The position numbers and the translations under genes were made by a program. DNA of 64,000 nucleotides from Trema orientale (Eukaryota; Streptophyta; Magnoliopsida; Rosales; Cannabaceae): assembly GCA_002914845.1 (NCBI GenBank), contig JXTC01000598.1:20162-84161 (forward strand), given 5' to 3'. The notes below the pieces were generated by a model that saw nothing but the letters and a program-made list of their open reading frames with translations, made no database searches and was not told where the DNA came from. This document shows positions 1-12,337 of the stretch, piece by piece. Position 1 is the first letter of the stretch. Each line of letters starts with the position of its first letter.

Positions 1-3000
1 ACAATGGGATGGATACCCTTCAAAAACATTTCCACCAGTGTTTACTGCCGAGTTTCTTGTTGAACTCATCATGCCCCATAGCCAGGTCAAGAAACTGTGG
101 AGCAACGTCAAGGTATTAAAGTCGTGATTAGTCTTTTGTATCTTATCATGTCCAAAATAATGCTAATAAGTAATATACTATCTGTTTCTTTTTTGTCACA
201 GCATTTAGAGAAGTTGAAAAGGATTGACCTTAGTTACTCCAAGAACCTGACTGAAATACCAAGTCTCTCTCGTGCTCCAAATCTCGAATATGTATATCTT
301 GAATACTGTACAAATTTGAGTCAAATTACTTTGGATTTTAAAAGTATTGAAAGGCTCAGAACTCTAAATCTTGAGGGCTGCTCATCCGTGAAAAATTTTC
401 CTGAGCTTCCAAGGAATATAGAATGTCTAGTTCTGAGTGGAACAGCAATAAAAGTAGTACCCGACCAATCAATTGAGTTCCTTTCTCATCTCAAGATACT
501 TTGTATGAGAAACTGCAAAATGCTTGTAACCCTTCCCAAGAATATTCATAAACTTAAATCTCTTACTAGTCTTTCACTCACTGGTTGCTCAAAATTGGTG
601 ATATTCCCTGAAATCTTGGAGCCAATGAAAAGCCTAACAGTTCTCGAGTTAGATGAAACAGGTATTATGGAGATTCCATTCTCAATTAGAAATTTAATTG
701 GGATCAAGAATTTTAATACAGATTTGCTGGAGCACCTTGAGTTTATACCAGGCAATATTTGCAAGTCATTAGAGTACCCCGCAATTAAGGTTATATCAAT
801 TTCGAGAAATTCACTCTCAAGTGGACAGGAAAATGACTTACGACTTTGTGGTAAAGAATTTGTTTTCTATAATGCCTTGAAATTGAGGAGAGCAGGCAAC
901 AATAGAGTAGCAGAAGATCCTTCAGAGCTTAAATATTTTCACAAGGATATAGAACGATTGAAAGTCAAAACAGTACATCTCCTTCTTTCTTTCTTTCTTG
1001 CAATCTGATTATAATACCTTTCATTGTTTTGCTTTCTAGACAATTAGTAAATATTTTTCACTAACTTAAAAGTAATTGGTTGATCTATTATATTTCATGG
1101 TACAGGGATTTCGCGGACCAGGTCTGGGCGTTTGTTGCCCTGGAAATGAAATTCCAATGTGGTTCCAATCCTTACATGATCAAAGGCACAATTATCGTAA
1201 AAAGGGATCACAATCGTTGGACCATCTAGGAAGAGATCCATCAAACATATATGGTCTAAGTATTCTCTATCCCTATAGAATTCCTACCGTTCTGGGTTTC
1301 GCTATTTGCGGTGTTGTTGAATTCATGGACAACACTTCAGAGTGGCAGAATTTTAGACTTTTATGCCAACCCCAGTACAAGACACGTGGTACAAATGAGT
1401 TGTCTCGGGATTTTTATTGGAATGCTGCTTATGATGAAAATGAAAGAATTGTTGATTCCTTTCCCAACTTTAACTACTGGGACGAGGTCGAGGTTGATGC
1501 TTTATTTCACTTCTACATTGTAGATGAAAACTATGAACCTCTCGAAGGGTGCAAGCTGAAAGAGTGTAGGGTCCAGCTTCTATATGCACATGCACAGGAA
1601 CTAGATTTTGAATTTGGTGAAGCTAGCTTGGTGTCAGAAACAGTTGTACAAGAAGCTACAGCAGTTATCAAAGAGTTTGAGCCAAGAGGTGGTGGAGTAC
1701 TTATCGATCCAAATAAAATGGAGAAGGAAGACAATATGACAAGTGGTAAGTATGATTCTATCTATCAGCATTTTGTACACGTTATATGTTTCACATCAGT
1801 GATTGTGGCAACTTGCTTTTGACCAATAACATATTTACCATTAATATATCACCTACATATTACTATCATACATGAAAGCAAGCACACATCCAATTTTGAC
1901 TAACAAAAAAACAAGCACCATCGATGATGATTAGCATTCTTAATTTTCATATTGCACTCTAGCTGTAGCATTTACGTAAGATTTTATAACTAAGCTTTTC
2001 TTGGATCTCATATTGATTGTTTGAACAAAGGATGCTAAGCATACTTTCGCATAGAAATGCACTATATTTCTACATGGGTTTCAGTACATGAAATCCCATT
2101 AAAATTTACAGTGTTTCATAAAAGACTATACAAATAATGAAAATTACATCTTTATCTTGCATGCAATTCATGAGATTCATTACATGAGTTTTTTGGGATC
2201 AAAAGTGCAAGTAGACAATCAAATGGACGAGTCTGAATCAAGTGGAAGCTGGACAATTAACTCTGAACTGTGGGAAAAAAAGGAGAATGATAATGAACCA
2301 ATAGGTACGTAGAACTATAAACCCTTATATTTATCTATCTGAATACAAATGGGAAAAAAAAAAAGTATCAAGCTATAATAACTTTTATGTGAAATTTGAG
2401 TTCAATGAATGAATACATTAATACAATGAATAACCTTCACAATCTTTCTATCTCAAATTAGTGTCATCTAGCTTTCAAAGGAAATCAAATTCCATGATAA
2501 TTATGTTTCACTTACTATTATGTTAACTAAAGTCATGTTTGGTACGCTTTGTTGTATTGTATTGTATTATTCTATAATATTACTATGTTTGATTTTGTAT
2601 TTGTATTAAGATTTTGTATTAAAAAGTTAATTTTGAAAAATACTATTTTTCAAAATTTACTTAGAAAAATACCATTCTCAAAAAATATTTAGGAAAATAT
2701 CACTTATAAAATTACCACTTTTTGAAAATTTATTTATGAAAAACCACTTTTTAAATTAAAATTTAGAAAAATACCTCTTTTGAAAGGGATAAAGTGATGT
2801 GAGAGAGAAAATAATGAAAGAAAAATTAAGAACAGAAAAGTGAGGAGAATAGATATTGAACAATACTACGTTATAGCTAAAATTTTGTAATACAGTGTAA
2901 TAAATATTAGATAATACTCTCCATACTGTATTAAATTTTGATGTCGTATTAAATAATACAATATAAAAGCACAACTAAAGACAATATTATGTTTAATTAA

Positions 3001-6000
3001 TACAATGCAGAGTACTTATACAATGTAGCAAATATGACCTAAGATAATCAATGAATATACAAGTATAATAACTCAAACAAAGACCTCAATATATGTAATA
3101 TCTAAATGGAAGCCTTGAATTAGATAGTGTAATCTGGAATAATTAAGTTGTCTAAAAGATAGACGCCACTTCTCAGCTTTTATTCAATGTCTTTCTTTTT
3201 CTTTTTAATATACAAAATTTTTCACCTCTACTAAAATCATTTGATTTCCCTTATGTGTAAATTAGTCTCAGAAATTAAAGAACTCAATTAAAAAAGTTCA
3301 ATAATAATATAGGTGCAATGCAGTTAGTAGAAGATCCCTTAATTACATATATAATACTCACCTTGACTTGATTTGATCAACTTCAGGTTAATTAGGCTTC
3401 ATTTGGGCCAAATTAATTACCAGCAAAGATTCTCAATCATCCTAAGGAACCTAGAAACAAGTTTAATTTAGAAACCACACTAAGGGAAGCTAGAAACAAT
3501 TAATGATTGGAAAAAAGATATCACTTATTGATGTATATTTTCCAAAGTCACAAATCTACAAATAATAAAGTGATAAAAAAGTATCATTCTCATGAGAATT
3601 AAAAATTTATTGAGACTGAGATTAACTAATCCTATTATTATTTGAAGATTGAAAATTTATTAAGACTGGGATTAACTAATCCTATTATTATTTGAATAAA
3701 AGTATCAAAAAATAAACAAAAAGTATACAATTCAAAGGCAAAAAAATATGGGATGTGATTTTAATGGACAAAGACATTAGAGGATTTCACTTTAACCATC
3801 CCGTTTAATTCTTTTTATAATGTTATTTAATACTATTACTCATGTTGATAGTCAAAAATCCTAATCTTATTGATGTAGGGAACATAGCCTTTAAAATTTT
3901 GGTAAGGAATACGCTGGATTCGGTTTGTTTATTATAAATTGAATAAATTAGCAATAACTGCAACTGCAAAGTACGTCCTCATGAACACGCCTCAACAATT
4001 GCAAAGTATGTCCTCATTAGCACTTAAGAGGACCATAGAAGCCACTTTTGGTATAAGATTTGAATCATGTTCCTTAAATCCAGAAATAGCTTTTATGTAG
4101 AAAATTAGAAGGATAAAATATTTATCTTTCCAATTTTTTATATAAAAGTTATTTTTAAATTTGAAAAATAAGATTCAAATCTTACACCAAACGCACTCTA
4201 GAATATCTATTTGAATAAAAAACACAACAGTTAATTTAAACTTTGGAAAAACTTATAACAGTGAGATTCCAATCATTCTCTCACATTAATATTAATAAGC
4301 TTCCACTCTTCCAAATGCAATACACGTTTGAATGTAATTATTAAAACCTAACATATTAAGTCGTTAAAGAGCTAGCATTAGAACCAGTCTCCATCAAAAA
4401 ACACCAAACTATCTCTGAGAAATCTTTCTTGCTTCGAGTTTAATTAAAATGAACAAGATAACCCTTATGCAAACATAATTAACTAACTTTAAGGGGGAAA
4501 AAAGACTTTTTTTTTTTTTTTCACTAAATCTTCTTTCATATTATCATTATTTTCTATTTTATAATTTTTCTTTTCACCCACCGCTGTTATTTTCTTTTAG
4601 TTGTATTTGTTTAGATACAAGTTAGAGTTAAGGTGATTTTATCATTTTCTATATTAATTTTTCCCAAACTAAACATGGGGTAAAATCTGTAATTATTTGC
4701 TAATCCAATAGGATATTTTTGTTATTTATGAAAATTAATGAGATAAATTGAGTATTTTAGCTAAATCCGTGGGATATTTTTGCAATAAAGTTAGGTATTC
4801 AATTTCTTACGTTACTTGATAGTTGATACCCATATTTTCTTTGTTTCTTTGTTTCTTTTTTTTTTTTCATTTTAATTTGTACAAATTAGTGAAATATGAT
4901 AAGTTATATATTTAGAATGGTGCCGTCACATGGTATCTCTTATTAGTAATCATACTAATCAATGACGGAGCTAGGAAATTTTTTTAGGGGCATACACTAA
5001 TTTTTTTTTTAAGCTAAATTTATTTTCTTTTTCCCAAATGGACTTGTAATTTAATGATATTTAACTAATGAAGAATCTAAAAGTAGGGGTGGCTTAGGTC
5101 ACGATACGATAACACGACTCGAAAACGATATGAAGTTAGCGGGTTTGGGTTTGTCTTAAACAGGTAAGGTCAAAACAAGTTAAACCTGATTAAACACGAT
5201 TAAATAATAAGTCATTAGCAGGTTAACTTGTTAAACCTGAAATTGACCCATTTAACACGATTAAATTTTTTGAGACATTGTATTATCTTATGTGTACCAA
5301 GACTTAAAACTTCCCTTTTATGTTTTATGTACTAAAACTTGAAAGTTTTATTTTGGTTTTCAACTTTGGATTGTGTGTTATATTTATTTGATTATGGTTG
5401 CTTGGTTATATTGAAAATATAAAATAAGTTAATCGATTATATCAAGTTATATTGAAAATGTGAAATAGGTTAACATGTTAAAATTAATAGGTTAATACGT
5501 TATGTCAAGTTGAACCAAATACAATATATTTAACATTAACATGTTAAATTGAGTTCAATTAACGGGTTAACAGTATACAGGTTAGCAGATTGTGTTACGT
5601 TGGACACGATCTGAATATGACCTATTTAAATAACGTGTTAAATGCGTCGCTCATAGGTTAACTTGTTTATTTAGCGTGTCGGGTGTGGGTTTACAATCAT
5701 GATACGAATAATAAATGTGTCTGGGTTTGAGTTTGGTAATTGCTCGTTATATATATGCCTTGACACGACACGAATATGACACGACAACACGAATTGCCAC
5801 CCCTATCTAAAAGTGATAGTTTTGAAACAAATTAGTCAATATAGACTAAAATTGAATTTAAAAGAGTATTAAATGCGAGGCCAAAGAAATATTATTCATA
5901 AAAAGTGAGGGAAAATTTAAGTATTTCAAGATAATATACGTAAAATTCAAATATAAAAAAAAATTCAATGGGATCATGTGAGGGGTATTATGGATTTGTT

Positions 6001-6849
6001 TACATAATATGTGGTAAAAAGTTAAAATTATAAAAAGGGAAAAGTTCATAAATACCTATTTTTAAGACCATATTTTCATAAATACCCGTTTTTTATCTTT
6101 ATTTCATAAATACCCGTTTTTATACCTTTTTTTTGGAGAAATGTAGACCACCACTGTTTTACACATAAAATGTAGACCACGGTCTATATTTCATATATTA
6201 AATATATATCGCGGTCCACATTTCGTGAATAAAACTTACACTCAAAATTGGCACACATTTTGAAATGTGTACCGTTCATATTTTACACATGAAATGTGTA
6301 CCTCATGGATAAAATTTACATTGTAAATGTGGACCACTCATATTTTTCATACGAAATGTGGACCGTAAAAACGGGTATTTTTGGAAGAAGTTTTAAAAAC
6401 GGGTATGTTTGAAAGAAGTTTTAAAAAACGGGTATTAGGTGTAATTTTCACTTATAAAAAGTTAGGTACGCAAATAAAGGATAAAATTGAAAATTTTAAA
6501 TAAAATTAGGGTAAAAAGTGCGAATCCAAAAAAGTGAGGGGGGGCCACTGCCCCTAGCCTGTGCTGGCTCCGTATATTGATGTGTAATTACTAATATTGA
6601 TGTTTGATTGTGTAGACTAATTATATATTGGTTACTTACGTAAGTACTAATATTAATGACTATTCATAATATCATGCACCAAATCTAAAGAAGAACAGAG
6701 TGTGAAACCTATATGTAATTTATGTAGAAGATAATGACAAGTTTTGTTTTATAGATGATGAAGTTGATCAATCAAAATTACAAGAAGAGGCTACCAAAGA
6801 AGGTCCAGTTTGGTGTTGTTGCCTTGCGATGTGCTGTAAAAAAAGGTAG
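1..6849 (+). CDS. TNL disease-resistance protein, C-terminal part (LRR, C-JID, Cys-rich tail); 5' end outside window
   Basis: Five exons join in frame: <1-112, 202-972 (or 202-963), 1106-1745, 2212-2304 and 6755-6849 (TAG at 6847-6849). Every intron has GT..AG ends. Exon 1 encodes the segment that follows the NB-ARC domain in TNLs (WDGYPSKTFP, then LVELIMPHSQVKKLW). Exon 2 encodes leucine-rich repeats (HLEKLKRIDLSYSKNLTEIP onward, with LNLEGCSSVKNFP and LSLTGCSKLVIFP). Exon 3 begins GFRGPGLGVCCPGNEIPMWF, the hallmark of the post-LRR C-JID domain that binds effectors in TNLs. Exon 4 is acidic and Ser-rich. Exon 5 ends in a Cys-rich basic tail, WCCCLAMCCKKR. TNLs are intracellular immune receptors; the TIR and NB-ARC domains lie upstream of this window. 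The LRR looks short and degenerate near residues coded at 680-800. If the intron at 1746 is retained, the protein ends at the TGA at 1820-1822. No stop or frameshift is seen, so the gene may be functional. Confidence 0.88.
2529..3043. mobile_element. MITE-like element in TNL intron
   Basis: The ends are imperfect inverted repeats: AGTCATGTTTGGTACGCTTTG at the left, and the reverse complement of the right end reads AGGTCATATTTGCTACATTG. The interior is AT-rich with no coding capacity. The target-site duplication is not clear, so the superfamily is unassigned. Confidence 0.55.
3602..3695. repeat. 50-bp tandem duplication, two copies
   Basis: Two adjacent copies of a 50-bp unit begin at 3602 and 3652, each containing GACTGRGATTAACTAATCC. 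They differ at only a few bases, so this is a recent local duplication inside the TNL intron. Confidence 0.8.
4045..4193. mobile_element. Small inverted-repeat element (MITE-like)
   Basis: The left end TTTTGGTATAAGATTTGAAT and the right end, read in reverse complement, GTTTGGTGTAAGATTTGAAT form an inverted repeat around about 100 bp of AT-rich DNA. A related element is at 33346-33496. There is no coding capacity. Confidence 0.5.
5084..5805. mobile_element. hAT-type non-autonomous transposon (722 bp) with 8-bp TSD
   Basis: The terminal inverted repeats are TAGGGGTGGC and GCCACCCCTA. The flanks carry a perfect 8-bp duplication, TCTAAAAG, at 5076-5083 and 5806-5813, which is diagnostic of hAT transposition. 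The interior is rich in CGACACGA-type motifs and has no transposase. It is nested in the 4963-6575 element. Confidence 0.92.
6038..6451. mobile_element. MULE-type MITE (414 bp) with 9-10-bp TSD
   Basis: The element begins GGAAAAGTTCATAAATACC; the reverse complement of its right end begins GTGAAAATTACACCTAATAC. It is flanked by TTATAAAAAG at 6028-6037 and 6452-6461. The 9-10-bp duplication fits the Mutator superfamily. The interior holds several inverted and direct copies of motifs such as AAATGTGGACC. It is non-coding and nested in the 4963-6575 element. Confidence 0.85.
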
Positions 6850-6948
6850 CTATGACAAAACATTGGCTAGATGTAAACTAAATTTGTAAAACCTCGATAC
6901 TAGTTTAAAGCCAACATTCATATTGTTTGATAAATTACAAATTGCTTT
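6843..6948. repeat. TNL 3' flank, first copy of a direct duplication
   Basis: This segment runs from the TNL stop codon into the 3' UTR (TAGCTATGACAAAACATTGG). It is repeated in the same orientation at 7704-7822 (TAGTTATGACAAAAAATTGC). The two copies flank a MITE-like insertion. Confidence 0.75.
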
Positions 6949-7683
6949 GGGCTTATTTGGTAACCACTTATTTAAACTTTTTTTTGCTTTTTTAATCAAA
7001 AAAGTGGAAATACTTTTCAAAAGTATGTTTGGTAAAACTACTTTTGTTTCTCGTTTTTTCAATTTGACAACAAAATTTTTAAAATTTTGAAAACAAAAAT
7101 TTCTTACTTTCAAAATTTTTTTAAATAATTTTGTAGAAATGCTAGTATTAAAATTCAAACATATTTAGACTCATATCACCATTTCTCTTAAGATTTTCTC
7201 TCTCACCACTATTTCTCGTCATTATTTCTCTAGTCTCATGTAAAAATAGCATTTTTCTAAATATTTTTAAAAATTATATTTTTCAAAATAAAAATTTTAA
7301 AAGTGGTATTTTACAAAATTTAATTGTAAAATTTGGTAATTTTTTTTCAAAAATATCCCAAAATATTTAGAAAAATTTCACTTTTTAAAGTTTTATTTGG
7401 AAAACTACCACTTATGAAATTTATTTAGATAAATACCACTTTTTTTCTCTCCTATTTTTTCCTTCCTTTTTCTTTTATTAATCTCCCTTTTGATTTTCAC
7501 TTTCAAAAGTAAACAGTGCTAGTTACTAAATATGTATTTGTTTTTTTATTTTAGAAAACAAAAAGTATAACATTATTATCAAACACATTTTTGATTTTGA
7601 AATGCAAAAAACAAAATAAGAAAAAGTACTTTCATTTTTGTGTTTAAAAAAACAAAAAAAAAAAAATATTACCAAACAGCACC
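6949..7683. mobile_element. MITE-like element with TTTGGTAA ends
   Basis: The left end GGGCTTATTTGGTAAC is inverted at the right end as TTACCAAACAGCACC. The interior consists of A/T homopolymer runs and many short copies of AAAAGTGGTATTT. It has no coding capacity and a clear TSD was not found. Confidence 0.6.
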
Positions 7684-7703
7684 TATACTAGTTATGTCGT
7701 GAC

Positions 7704-7822
7704 GGGAAGTAGTTATGACAAAAAATTGCCTAGATGCATGTTTAGTAATTTAAATTTGCAAAACTACTATAATAGTTAAAAAACGATAATGGAGTTAGTT
7801 TGATGAATTACTAATTGCATTG
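7704..7822. repeat. TNL 3' flank, second copy of a direct duplication
   Basis: This is the diverged partner of 6843-6948. Shared blocks include ATTACTAATTGCATTG here versus AAATTACAAATTGCTTTG there. No recognisable exon copy precedes it. Confidence 0.7.
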
Positions 7823-8437
7823 TAGTGTGTCGCAAATTACCGAAACAGACGGTTTATATTTATTATTAAATTTGTATAGCATTTTTTTTAATGTTCAGTT
7901 ATTTTAATACTTACATTTATCCACACCAAAACTCAAAACTATTGAACTTCCTTTAATTATTTATTAAGTTTTTACACTCCATTTACTATTTCTTATGTGC
8001 TTAATAGACATTATAATTTAAAACGAATGATATTTTAGAATTCTTACAAACTGATAGCAAAATCAAGTTTTTAGAATCACTCTTTATGACGACTCAAACA
8101 CCAACAGAGGTAAAATGGGAATTTCACTTAATTTGAAAATTTCTAGTTTTGTGATTAAAATATGTAAAAAAAAAAAAAAAATCAAAGGTGTAAAACCATT
8201 ATTTTTTTAGATGTTTTTAGAATACCAACGAATGAACCATTCCCTTGATTTTGTACGCATCATTATCATCATTACACAATACTAAGTAGGCATATTAATT
8301 TTACAGATTGAATTATATTCAATGCTTAATAAGTCTATCTAGTTCCAAAACAAAAATAAACACCAAGCTCAATCCGAGTCTACAAGTATTACCAAGCATC
8401 GAAGCTGTAAAACCAAAAGTGTTAGAAATATATAATA
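7823..8437. other. AT-rich intergenic DNA, nothing recognised
   Basis: No coding region, RNA gene or clear repeat boundary is visible. The stretch contains A-runs at about 8166 and scattered short ORFs without similarity to anything recognised. Confidence 0.6.
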
Positions 8438-8546
8438 GGGAAATTATCACTAAAATATTGTATTTTTGGAACTAAGTAATTTTTTTAAACAAATGGGAAA
8501 AAAACATTATATTTTTAGAAATTCAAATTAAGTATCTTCTATTTGA

Positions 8547-9269
8547 GGAAAATTATCACTAAAATACCCCATATTTTAAAAAAGTGTGAAAAAAGTTTGT
8601 ATTGTTAAATTTTCAAAATAAATATCTCTATTTGAATTATTATATCATTTGCTATCTTTGTTTGATCAAAGATATAAAAATAATTAGTTAAATTAATATT
8701 TTACCCTTATTTATATTATTTTAAGGTACACATCAGACTTGAAGATGAAGGGAAAGAAAATACATATGGTCTAAAATATCTTTAAAAGAAAAAAAAAAAG
8801 AAAAGAAAAGAAAATGCTTTCATCTATAGTTGCTACCTTTGATAGCAAAGAAATTTTTGTCACTTTAGAAATTTTCAAAAATTTTAGATTGTTTTTTTTT
8901 CTTTTTTGGATTTGTGTTGCAACTATAGAAGGAATTTTTTTTTCCTTCTGTCATTTTCAAAATTTCCGAAAATTTTAGATTGTTTTTTCTTTTCTAAATT
9001 TGTGCTCCAACTATAGAGGGAAGAGTTTTTTTAAAGAAGTTTTAGACAATATGTATTCTCTCTCCCTTCATTTTTACATATGATGTATGCCTTAGAATAA
9101 TATAATAAAGAGTAAAATATTAATTTTACTTATTTTGTTAAGCCTTTGACTAGTCAAAGATAGCAAATGATATGATAATTCAAATAGAAGATATTTATTT
9201 TGAATTTTCAATAATACAATGTTCTTTACACACTTTTTTAAAATAGATAGTATTTTAGTAATAATTTCT
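8547..9269. mobile_element. Related MULE-type MITE with long inverted repeats
   Basis: The two arms, about 8547-8760 and 9060-9269, are inverted copies of each other. Shared blocks include ATTATCACTAAAATACC, TTTTAAAAAAGTGTG and TATCATTTGCTATCTTTG. The centre has two diverged copies of a TTTTAGATTGTTTTTTC-containing segment. It lies in the outer element of the same end type, and its TSD is uncertain. Confidence 0.7.
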
Positions 9270-9286
9270 ATTAATTAGAAGGTATT

Positions 9287-10897
9287 TGATAATTGAATCC
9301 CTAATCGTTGGTTTATAAACACTCAAAATTAAATTTATAATTTATAATGTTCTCCTCCTATAAACTAACCTAGCATGTCGTAATGAAAATCAAAACTACC
9401 TAGTATAGTGCCAAGAAAGGTCAATCTACCAAGATTGGGTATTAAACTATCGCTAAATTCTGGAATTATCGCAACTGATCAACTTTATTTAGGCATAAAA
9501 TCTAAATAAATATAAAATAAACAAACAAAAACAAAGATAAAAAGAATAAAGCATAAATAAAATATGAATAATTACTATGAACAAATGTACTAAGGATTTG
9601 AATTTGCCTAATTACTCCTAAGTTCATCAAATTGAGTAATTACTGTTCTAATTCTATTTAATTCACTAATCGAGGGATCTAACCTCACTTCATTACCTCT
9701 TTCGAGTGTTAAATGAAGTAATACACTTAACTAACCTAATATGATATTACTATCTAATCCGGTTAATTAAATATTCATTAAGTTTAAGCCGTCAAATGGA
9801 AGTTAAGATATTGCTTACCTCCTGGTCTCACAATAACCTAAACTATCCAAACTATCTGAGTAATTATCTAGGGGTTGATCTCCTTCCAGTCTCAGAATAA
9901 CCTAAACTATGCCTCAATTTCGGATTATGAGATTAATTTCTCCCGAGCATATCATATCCTAAAGTCACCTAATTCATTGGCCAAATAAATTAGAAGTAAT
10001 GAGCAAAGAGAAGCATAAATGAATTGATAATGGAAAATAGACCAATAATAAACAAAATAATCAAAATAAAGCATTAAAAAGGAAAAATCAAATCATAGTT
10101 ATCAAATATAAACAAGCATAGTAGAATCTATTACTAATCTCGACAAGAAGTTCATAATATCTAAATGAGCTTTCACAAAATACCTAATAAAAATTTCAAG
10201 AGAGACTAAGATAGCAAGAGGAAAAGAAAAACTCTTATAGAGATGAGCTTCAAGTCTTCAAGTACTCAAGAATCTCTCTCAAGAATTCTTTAAGAAATCT
10301 CCAACTCTAAGCTTTTCTCTCTACGAATTTGGTATATTTTTCTCTTCAATTTTTCACACCTGAAATTTATACTTCCATTCTCCTTTTAAGCTTTATTCTA
10401 GGTCAAATTCAAGCTTCACTTAAGGATGGATAAGTTTCCATCATTGGATTATGTGAAAGGAGCAATTCGGGCAGTCGAAACTCATTAAAAGGGCTTAAAA
10501 ACGTGTCCCAGGGGTGCAGGGGTGCCTCCAGGCAGTAGGGGAGGCGTAGGGTGTAGCTGCGTGCCCTTTTCTGCCTAGAGGTGTAGGAGCACCTCCCAGA
10601 GGCACAGCTGCGTGCCTTGTTGTACGCTGCTACGCATTGTGGCTTCTCGAGTGTGCCCTTTCTCCATTTTAACACTGATTTACCTTATTTTCATTGCGTT
10701 TTGTTTGTATCAGACTCAACTTTAATCTAAATGGTTTATAAAAGCTATTTTGAGACATAAATTCACCTTGATTTTCATTTATTCACAATAACTACAAAAA
10801 CAAAAAAAAGCACATCAAACCAACAAAAATGCTTGAAAATGCACAACTATTTGAGCTCGAAATGTACTTGATTTGGAGGTAAATATCCTCCTCATCA
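9287..10897 (-). mobile_element. Solo LTR of a Ty3/gypsy-type element (minus orientation)
   Basis: The LTR begins TGATGAGGAGG on the minus strand (10897) and ends in CA at 9287. Its sequence parallels the LTRs at 17807-19372 and 23846-25415 (shared AACTAACCTAGCATGTC and a T-rich terminator region). The 5-bp flanks GTATT (9282-9286) and GTACT (10898-10902) match at 4 of 5. No internal region is attached, so it is a solo LTR left by recombination. Confidence 0.8.
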
Positions 10898-12337
10898 GTA
10901 CTTCTTTTGAATTTCTAAAAATACAAGGTTTTGTCTCACATGTTTTTAAAACATAAGGTATTTTAGTGATAATTTTCCAATATAATATGCCCGAGAACGC
11001 AGTTAATTTCTTGATTAAACATGTCGAATAATATTTATTAGAATTAAATATTATCTATTAGATGTTAATGAATTATATATGATGTATGTATTTTATATTA
11101 TGCAAATATTTAAAAGTTTTTCAGATATATAATGCTTAACAAAGAATTGTTTATGTGAAGTGTTCTAATAACTCTAAGAAATTAAAGTTATTTTGTGCTT
11201 AAATGCTTTTATTTTTGCTATGTTCTCACAAAAAAACAAATTATTTTATTTGTCATTTAGTTTATTTTATAAAATTTTATTTTAGTTGTCTTATTTTAAT
11301 TTTTTAATTATTTTAGTTTAGTTTGTTTTATTTTATTTTTATTTTGTGTATTGTATTGGTTAAATAGGTGAAATGGCAAAAATATAGAAATTGAGAGGCA
11401 AGAGGGAATAAAGGTTATTTCTTAATTCAGAAAATCAAAAGAATTTAAAAGGAATTCTTTTGGAATTAACGTAACCATTCTTGCAACTACCAAATGGAGG
11501 TAAACGTGTGCATGGAGCTGCCGGATCAAACCCAAACACCCCAGAATAATGATTTGATTACAAAACTATTATCTTTTTGATTTGATGTTGATAGCAGAGC
11601 AGGGCCCAATGTCAGCCACTAAGCAGCTCAGTAAGATTAGATGCTTCTCGGCATGCACAAAGCCACGCGTCAAGCTCTAGTCAACAGCAAATCTCTATAC
11701 GCCCCGTGTCGACTACCTTTCGGTTGCATCCATATTCGATCACACCTGATTGCTATGAGCTTTAGATTCTCTCTTGTAGTGCAATCTCAACTATCCATCA
11801 GACAATCTGACGGTCAGAAATTCAAGTACTCTCCCTCGAATATTTGACATCAAATCTCAACCATCTAGTTTTAAATTTGTTTTGAGAGAGGATTTCCATA
11901 ACGAAAATTAGAGAGTAATTTAATTTCATAGAAGCATTTTTGAAGATCATTTAAAGAGGACAAATTTCTACTTGAAGAAGCAATTTTCGCAACTTTCAAG
12001 ATAGCATTATAAGTTATTTGATAGGTGTATTGTTAATTATTCAATTAAATCCCCTATACTACTTTGTTTGTTTGTTTGTTTGTTTGTTTATTTTTTTTTT
12101 TTTTGTGTTTTGTAGGTATTTTAGAGGTGAAGGAATAAAAAAGAGCTAAAATTGAGCTGAAATGGACTAAAACTCAAAATGTTGAGCTGATTGGTGGTAT
12201 AAATCTAAAAACTAGGCTGAAAAGTTACACTTTTACAAAAACTGAGAAAACTGATACAGACAAAGTGCTATTTTGAAGGTTTTTGGACTCTCCAACATTG
12301 AGCAACTTCTCCAAATCACTCCTAAGAAAAAATTCAT

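Larger units (their letters stand above)
4963..6575. mobile_element. hAT-like non-autonomous element with CGGAGC ends, interrupted twice
   Basis: The left end reads ATGACGGAGCTAGGAA. The right end carries GGGGCCACTGCCCC and then GCTGGCTCCGT, so the CGGAGC motif is inverted between the ends. Such ends are common in plant non-autonomous DNA transposons. The element is split by a hAT insertion (5084-5805) and a MULE-type insertion (6038-6451). Its own TSD is not resolved and no coding sequence is left. Superfamily assignment is an inference. Confidence 0.55.
2305..6754 (+). other. 4.45 kb last intron of the TNL gene
   Basis: The intron has a strong donor (gtacgt at 2305) and a pyrimidine-rich acceptor ending in atag at 6754. 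Both neighbouring exons stay open in the same phase (one base carried over). It is AT-rich and contains at least five repeat or transposon insertions, listed separately, but no other gene. Confidence 0.75.
8438..10978. mobile_element. MULE-type non-autonomous element, interrupted by a second copy and a solo LTR
   Basis: The left end GGGAAATTATCACTAAAATA is matched by the reverse complement of the right end, GGAAAATTATCACTAAAATA. The flanks TATATAATA (8429-8437) and AATATAATA (10979-10987) match at 8 of 9 positions, as expected for a MULE. Inside are a related inverted-repeat element (8547-9269) and an LTR (9287-10897). No transposase is present. Confidence 0.75.

Noticed and set aside
1311-1734. 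Frames on both strands in TNL exon 3
   Set aside because: Shadows of the C-JID coding frame.
10409-10675. Minus-strand frame in the solo LTR
   Set aside because: It lies in the GC-rich LTR patch where stop codons are rare; homologous LTR copies do not keep the frame.
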